NCBI GenBank assembly: GCA_013824015.1
Contig: PNNC01000188.1
Location: 1 to 45,445 of the forward strand
Length of the DNA stretch: 45,445 nt
Source: Polaromonas sp.
GTDB taxonomy: Bacteria > Pseudomonadota > Gammaproteobacteria > Burkholderiales > Burkholderiaceae_C
Direction: 5' to 3'
This document shows positions 42,950-45,445 of the stretch, piece after piece. The translations under genes were made by a program, and so were the position numbers. The notes beneath the pieces are model-generated. The model saw nothing but the letters and a program-made list of their open reading frames with translations, did not search any database and was not told where the DNA came from. The first letter of the stretch is position 1. Every line of letters begins with the position of its first letter.

Positions 42950-43025
42950 GTCCAGCAGTGCCGCGCGACCGGCCCATGCAGGGGCCCATGTCACAAACGC
43001 ATAAAGAGCGGTGTCATCCTCAAGC

Positions 43026-43031
43026 TATAAT
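43026..43031 (+). promoter_or_regulatory. -10 element of the carA promoter
   Basis: A perfect TATAAT lies 132 bp upstream of the carA GTG, in the 214-bp gap after the methyltransferase gene. No good -35 hexamer is seen at 16-18 bp. No recognisable arginine or pyrimidine regulatory motif was identified in the leader. Confidence 0.5.
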
Positions 43032-43163
43032 CAGTGGCTTTTCAAAACACAGTTTCGCCCAGCGCATACCAAGCCAACCCCCTCACAAAAGCAACCCGCA
43101 AGAGTCTGACCGAGACGTTTCTTGTGCACGCTTGGGCGAACCGTAAACCATCCGGAGAACCCA

Positions 43164-44333
43164 GTGCTTTTGTCTCTTCAGGGAAATAACCCGCACGCCA
43201 TCCTGGCGCTCGCAGACGGCACGGTCTTTATCGGCAATTCCATAGGCGCTGCCGGCGCCACCGTCGGTGAAGTGGTGTTCAACACCGCGATGACCGGCTA
43301 CCAGGAAATCCTGACCGACCCGAGCTACTGCCAGCAGATCGTGACGCTGACTTACCCGCACATCGGCAACTACGGCATCAATGCCGAAGACGTCGAAGCG
43401 GAGAAGGTCCACGCCGCCGGCCTGATCATCAAGGACCTGCCGCTGCTGGCCTCCAACTTCCGCATGGACATGACCCTGACCGACTACCTGGTCAAGGAAA
43501 ACACCGTCGCCATCGCCGGCATCGACACGCGCCAGTTGACACGCCACCTGCGCACCCAGGGCGCGCAAAACGGCTGCATCCTGGCGCTGCCGGCCGGCGA
43601 AGAAGTCACCCAGGCCGCCAGGGACAAGGCCGTCGCCGCCGCGAAGGCCGCGCCCAGCATGGCCGGCCTGGACCTGGCCAAGGTGGTGTCGGTCAAGCAG
43701 ACCTACGAGTGGACCCAGACCGAATGGAAACTGGGCGCCGGTTATGGCGTGCAGATCACGCCGAAGTTTCATGTGGTGGCCTTTGACTTCGGGGTCAAGA
43801 AAAACATCCTGCGCATGATGGCCGAGCGCGGCGCGCGCATCACCGTGGTGCCGGCGCAGACGCCGGCGGCCGACATCCTCAAGCTCAAACCCGACGGCAT
43901 CTTCCTGGCCAACGGCCCGGGTGATCCGGAGCCCTGCGACTACGCGATCGCCGCGGTGCGTGAGCTGATCGACACCGGCATCCCGACCTTCGGCATCTGC
44001 CTGGGTCACCAGATCATGGCCCTGGCCAGCGGCGCAAAAACCTTCAAGATGAAGTTCGGCCACCACGGTGCCAACCACCCGGTCAAAGACCTGGACAACG
44101 GCCGCGTCAGCATCACCAGCCAGAACCACGGTTTTGCGGTCGACGAAAAAACCCTGCCGGCGAATCTGCGCCCGACCCACATCAGCCTGTTCGACGGCAC
44201 CTTGCAGGGCCTGGCCCGCACCGACAAGCCGGCCTTCTGCTTCCAGGGTCACCCGGAAGCTTCGCCCGGCCCGCACGACATTTCGTATTTGTTTGATCGT
44301 TTCACGGCGCTGATGGAGAAAGCGCGTGGCTGA
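43164..44333 (+). CDS. carA: Carbamoyl-phosphate synthase small subunit
   Basis: Glutamine amidotransferase subunit that feeds ammonia to CarB for carbamoyl phosphate, used in arginine and pyrimidine synthesis. From GTG 43164 (GGAG 7 bp upstream, at 43153-43156) the product is 389 residues: an N-terminal CarA domain ([35 protein letters not shown]) and a class I amidotransferase domain with nucleophile Cys279 in GICLGHQ and His363 and Glu365 in [11 protein letters not shown]. Upstream TTG 43122 would add 14 unconserved residues. The gene ends inside the start of an unusual ORF rather than next to carB. Confidence 0.96.
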   Translation: MLLSLQGNNPHAILALADGTVFIGNSIGAAGATVGEVVFNTAMTGYQEILTDPSYCQQIVTLTYPHIGNYGINAEDVEAEKVHAAGLIIKDLPLLASNFRMDMTLTDYLVKENTVAIAGIDTRQLTRHLRTQGAQNGCILALPAGEEVTQAARDKAVAAAKAAPSMAGLDLAKVVSVKQTYEWTQTEWKLGAGYGVQITPKFHVVAFDFGVKKNILRMMAERGARITVVPAQTPAADILKLKPDGIFLANGPGDPEPCDYAIAAVRELIDTGIPTFGICLGHQIMALASGAKTFKMKFGHHGANHPVKDLDNGRVSITSQNHGFAVDEKTLPANLRPTHISLFDGTLQGLARTDKPAFCFQGHPEASPGPHDISYLFDRFTALMEKARG

Positions 44334-44874
44334 CGTGGGAGATATCGGTAACCTGAGATCAAGGCAAGTGGTTTCAGGCGATTCTCATCTCGTCGAGTTC
44401 ATTGTTGACGAGGTTTTGAATTACGTTTACCACCCTGCCGGGAACTCTCTCGATAGCGCGAGTTTCACATTTCGTTCAGACGGTGAGATCATTCACGTTA
44501 AAGCGATGTCGGGTCGACCCCATGTATACAAAGGACAGCGTCTGGTCGCTTGGCTAAGGAGGCCAGACGACTCGCAATCTGTAGTTGCGTTTGTAGATAC
44601 CTCTGATGGGAAGATTTCCGGATTGGCACCGGGCGCGTACCTGTTTGTGATGGCGCTATTGGCCGCAAGCATCGGTCTGGGTTTTGTACTTACCAACTTT
44701 GCAGAAAAAACACGGCTTCGCGGAGCCATCTTTGGTACTGAAATCGATCTCGCTATTTTGGTAACGATTGGATTGAGCAGCCTGGCCATTGGGGTTGTTG
44801 GTTTCTTCGTTCTCATCCGGAATATCCGCATTCAAATCCAGCTGCAGCAGTTTGCTGCGAAATCAAATGCCTAA
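44326..44874 (+). CDS. Unknown two-TM membrane protein between carA and carB
   Basis: I do not recognise a named family. From GTG 44326 the 182-residue product has a soluble, strand-rich N-terminal domain of about 100 residues ([55 protein letters not shown]) and two hydrophobic helices (about residues 103-122 and 140-163, [19 protein letters not shown]), ending in a short basic tail. The domain pattern resembles small bacterial membrane proteins that place a beta domain before two helices. It overlaps carA and carB by 8 bp each. GC content of the first 180 bases I counted (44341-44520) is about 49%, against 68% in a 60-base sample of carA, suggesting acquisition from elsewhere. Another possible start is GTG 44335. 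Confidence 0.7.
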   Translation: MADVGDIGNLRSRQVVSGDSHLVEFIVDEVLNYVYHPAGNSLDSASFTFRSDGEIIHVKAMSGRPHVYKGQRLVAWLRRPDDSQSVVAFVDTSDGKISGLAPGAYLFVMALLAASIGLGFVLTNFAEKTRLRGAIFGTEIDLAILVTIGLSSLAIGVVGFFVLIRNIRIQIQLQQFAAKSNA

Positions 44875-45445
44875 AAGAACAGACATTAAAAGCGTCCTCA
44901 TCATCGGCGCCGGCCCCATCATCATCGGCCAGGCCTGCGAGTTCGACTATTCCGGTGTGCAGGCCTGCAAGGCGCTGCGTGAGGAAGGTTACAAGGTCAT
45001 CCTGATCAACAGCAACCCGGCGACCATCATGACCGACCCGGCCACGGCCGACGTCACCTACATCGAGCCCATCACCTGGCAGACGGTTGAAAAAATCATC
45101 GCCAAGGAGCGCCCCGACGCGATCCTGCCAACCATGGGCGGCCAGACCGCGCTCAACTGCGCGCTGGACCTCTGGCACAACGGCGTGCTCGACAAGTACA
45201 AGGTCGAGCTGATTGGCGCCACGCCCGAGGCGATTGACAAGGCCGAAGACCGGCTGAAGTTCAAGGACGCGATGACCAAGATCGGGCTGGGCTCGGCGCG
45301 CTCGGGCATTGCCCACAGCATGGAAGAGGCCTGGACCGTGCAGAAGACGCTGGGTTTCCCGACGGTGATCCGCCCCAGCTTCACGCTGGGCGGCACCGGC
45401 GGCGGCATTGCCTACAACTCGGAAGAGTTCGAAGTCATCTGCAAA
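44867..45445 (+). CDS. carB: Carbamoyl-phosphate synthase large subunit, N-terminal part (runs off the window)
   Basis: ATP-grasp subunit that makes carbamoyl phosphate from bicarbonate, ATP and the ammonia supplied by CarA. The first 193 residues are present: [56 protein letters not shown] and [13 protein letters not shown], all diagnostic of the first carboxyphosphate domain. The ATG at 44867 overlaps the end of the unknown ORF by 8 bp. Codons 2-8 (CCT AAA AGA ACA GAC ATT AAA) are AT-rich, unlike the GC-rich codons that follow from about 44890, although the amino acids are the conserved ones. Confidence 0.96.
   Translation, partial: MPKRTDIKSVLIIGAGPIIIGQACEFDYSGVQACKALREEGYKVILINSNPATIMTDPATADVTYIEPITWQTVEKIIAKERPDAILPTMGGQTALNCALDLWHNGVLDKYKVELIGATPEAIDKAEDRLKFKDAMTKIGLGSARSGIAHSMEEAWTVQKTLGFPTVIRPSFTLGGTGGGIAYNSEEFEVICK

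Noticed and set aside
1-45445. CRISPR array, prophage, insertion sequence or transposase
   Set aside because: No regularly spaced repeat array, integrase or transposase-like protein, and no phage gene run is visible; the repeats present are short dispersed elements.

Overview
The window is high-GC chromosomal DNA from a betaproteobacterium of the order Burkholderiales, most likely a Comamonadaceae member of the Polaromonas/Rhodoferax type. That rests on the protein sequences, the polyhydroxybutyrate (PHB) genes phaZ, bdhA and phaR, the isc cluster layout, and families of short dispersed repeats that I associate from general knowledge with this family. No phage, insertion sequence, CRISPR array or toxin-antitoxin locus is visible. 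Most of the content is core metabolism and envelope biogenesis.

Layout. 1-3.7 kb: the start of an intracellular PHB depolymerase gene (minus strand), a DODA-type dioxygenase, a SnoaL-like protein, a nucleotidyltransferase-fold protein and an aromatic/aspartate aminotransferase. 3.8-5.9 kb: uvrB. 6.1-11.8 kb: the iron-sulfur cluster operon iscR-iscS-iscU-iscA-hscB-hscA-fdx, with a promoter overlapped by a good match to the IscR type 1 operator and a 142-bp inverted repeat between iscA and hscB. 11.8-19.2 kb: a periplasmic binding protein, dnaQ, tRNA-Val(CAC), an outer-membrane beta-barrel protein, 3-hydroxybutyrate dehydrogenase, an alpha/beta hydrolase, relA, a block of composite repeats and tRNA-Val(GAC). 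19.3-27.5 kb: phaR, rimO, tRNA-Leu(CAG), rnr, a yggT-type gene, nnr and dadA.

27.7-42.9 kb is one long co-oriented run: rpsB-tsf-pyrH-frr-uppS-cdsA-dxr-rseP-bamA-skp-lpxD-fabZ-lpxA-lpxB-rnhB-SpoU methyltransferase. It joins translation factors, nucleotide and isoprenoid supply, phospholipid synthesis, outer-membrane protein assembly and lipid A synthesis, with several 1-4 bp overlaps that suggest coupled translation. 43.0 kb to the end is carA, an unusual AT-rich two-TM protein gene, and the start of carB.

Three observations deserve follow-up. First, a roughly 55-65 bp repeat family has at least seven recognisable copies here, two intergenic and five inside the reading frames of hscA, nnr, dadA, dxr and lpxB. 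Second, a roughly 49% GC membrane-protein gene is wedged between carA and carB with 8-bp overlaps at both ends, and its unusual composition runs into the first codons of carB. Third, a 15-bp perfect palindrome in front of phaZ is a candidate site for PhaR, which is encoded 19 kb away.
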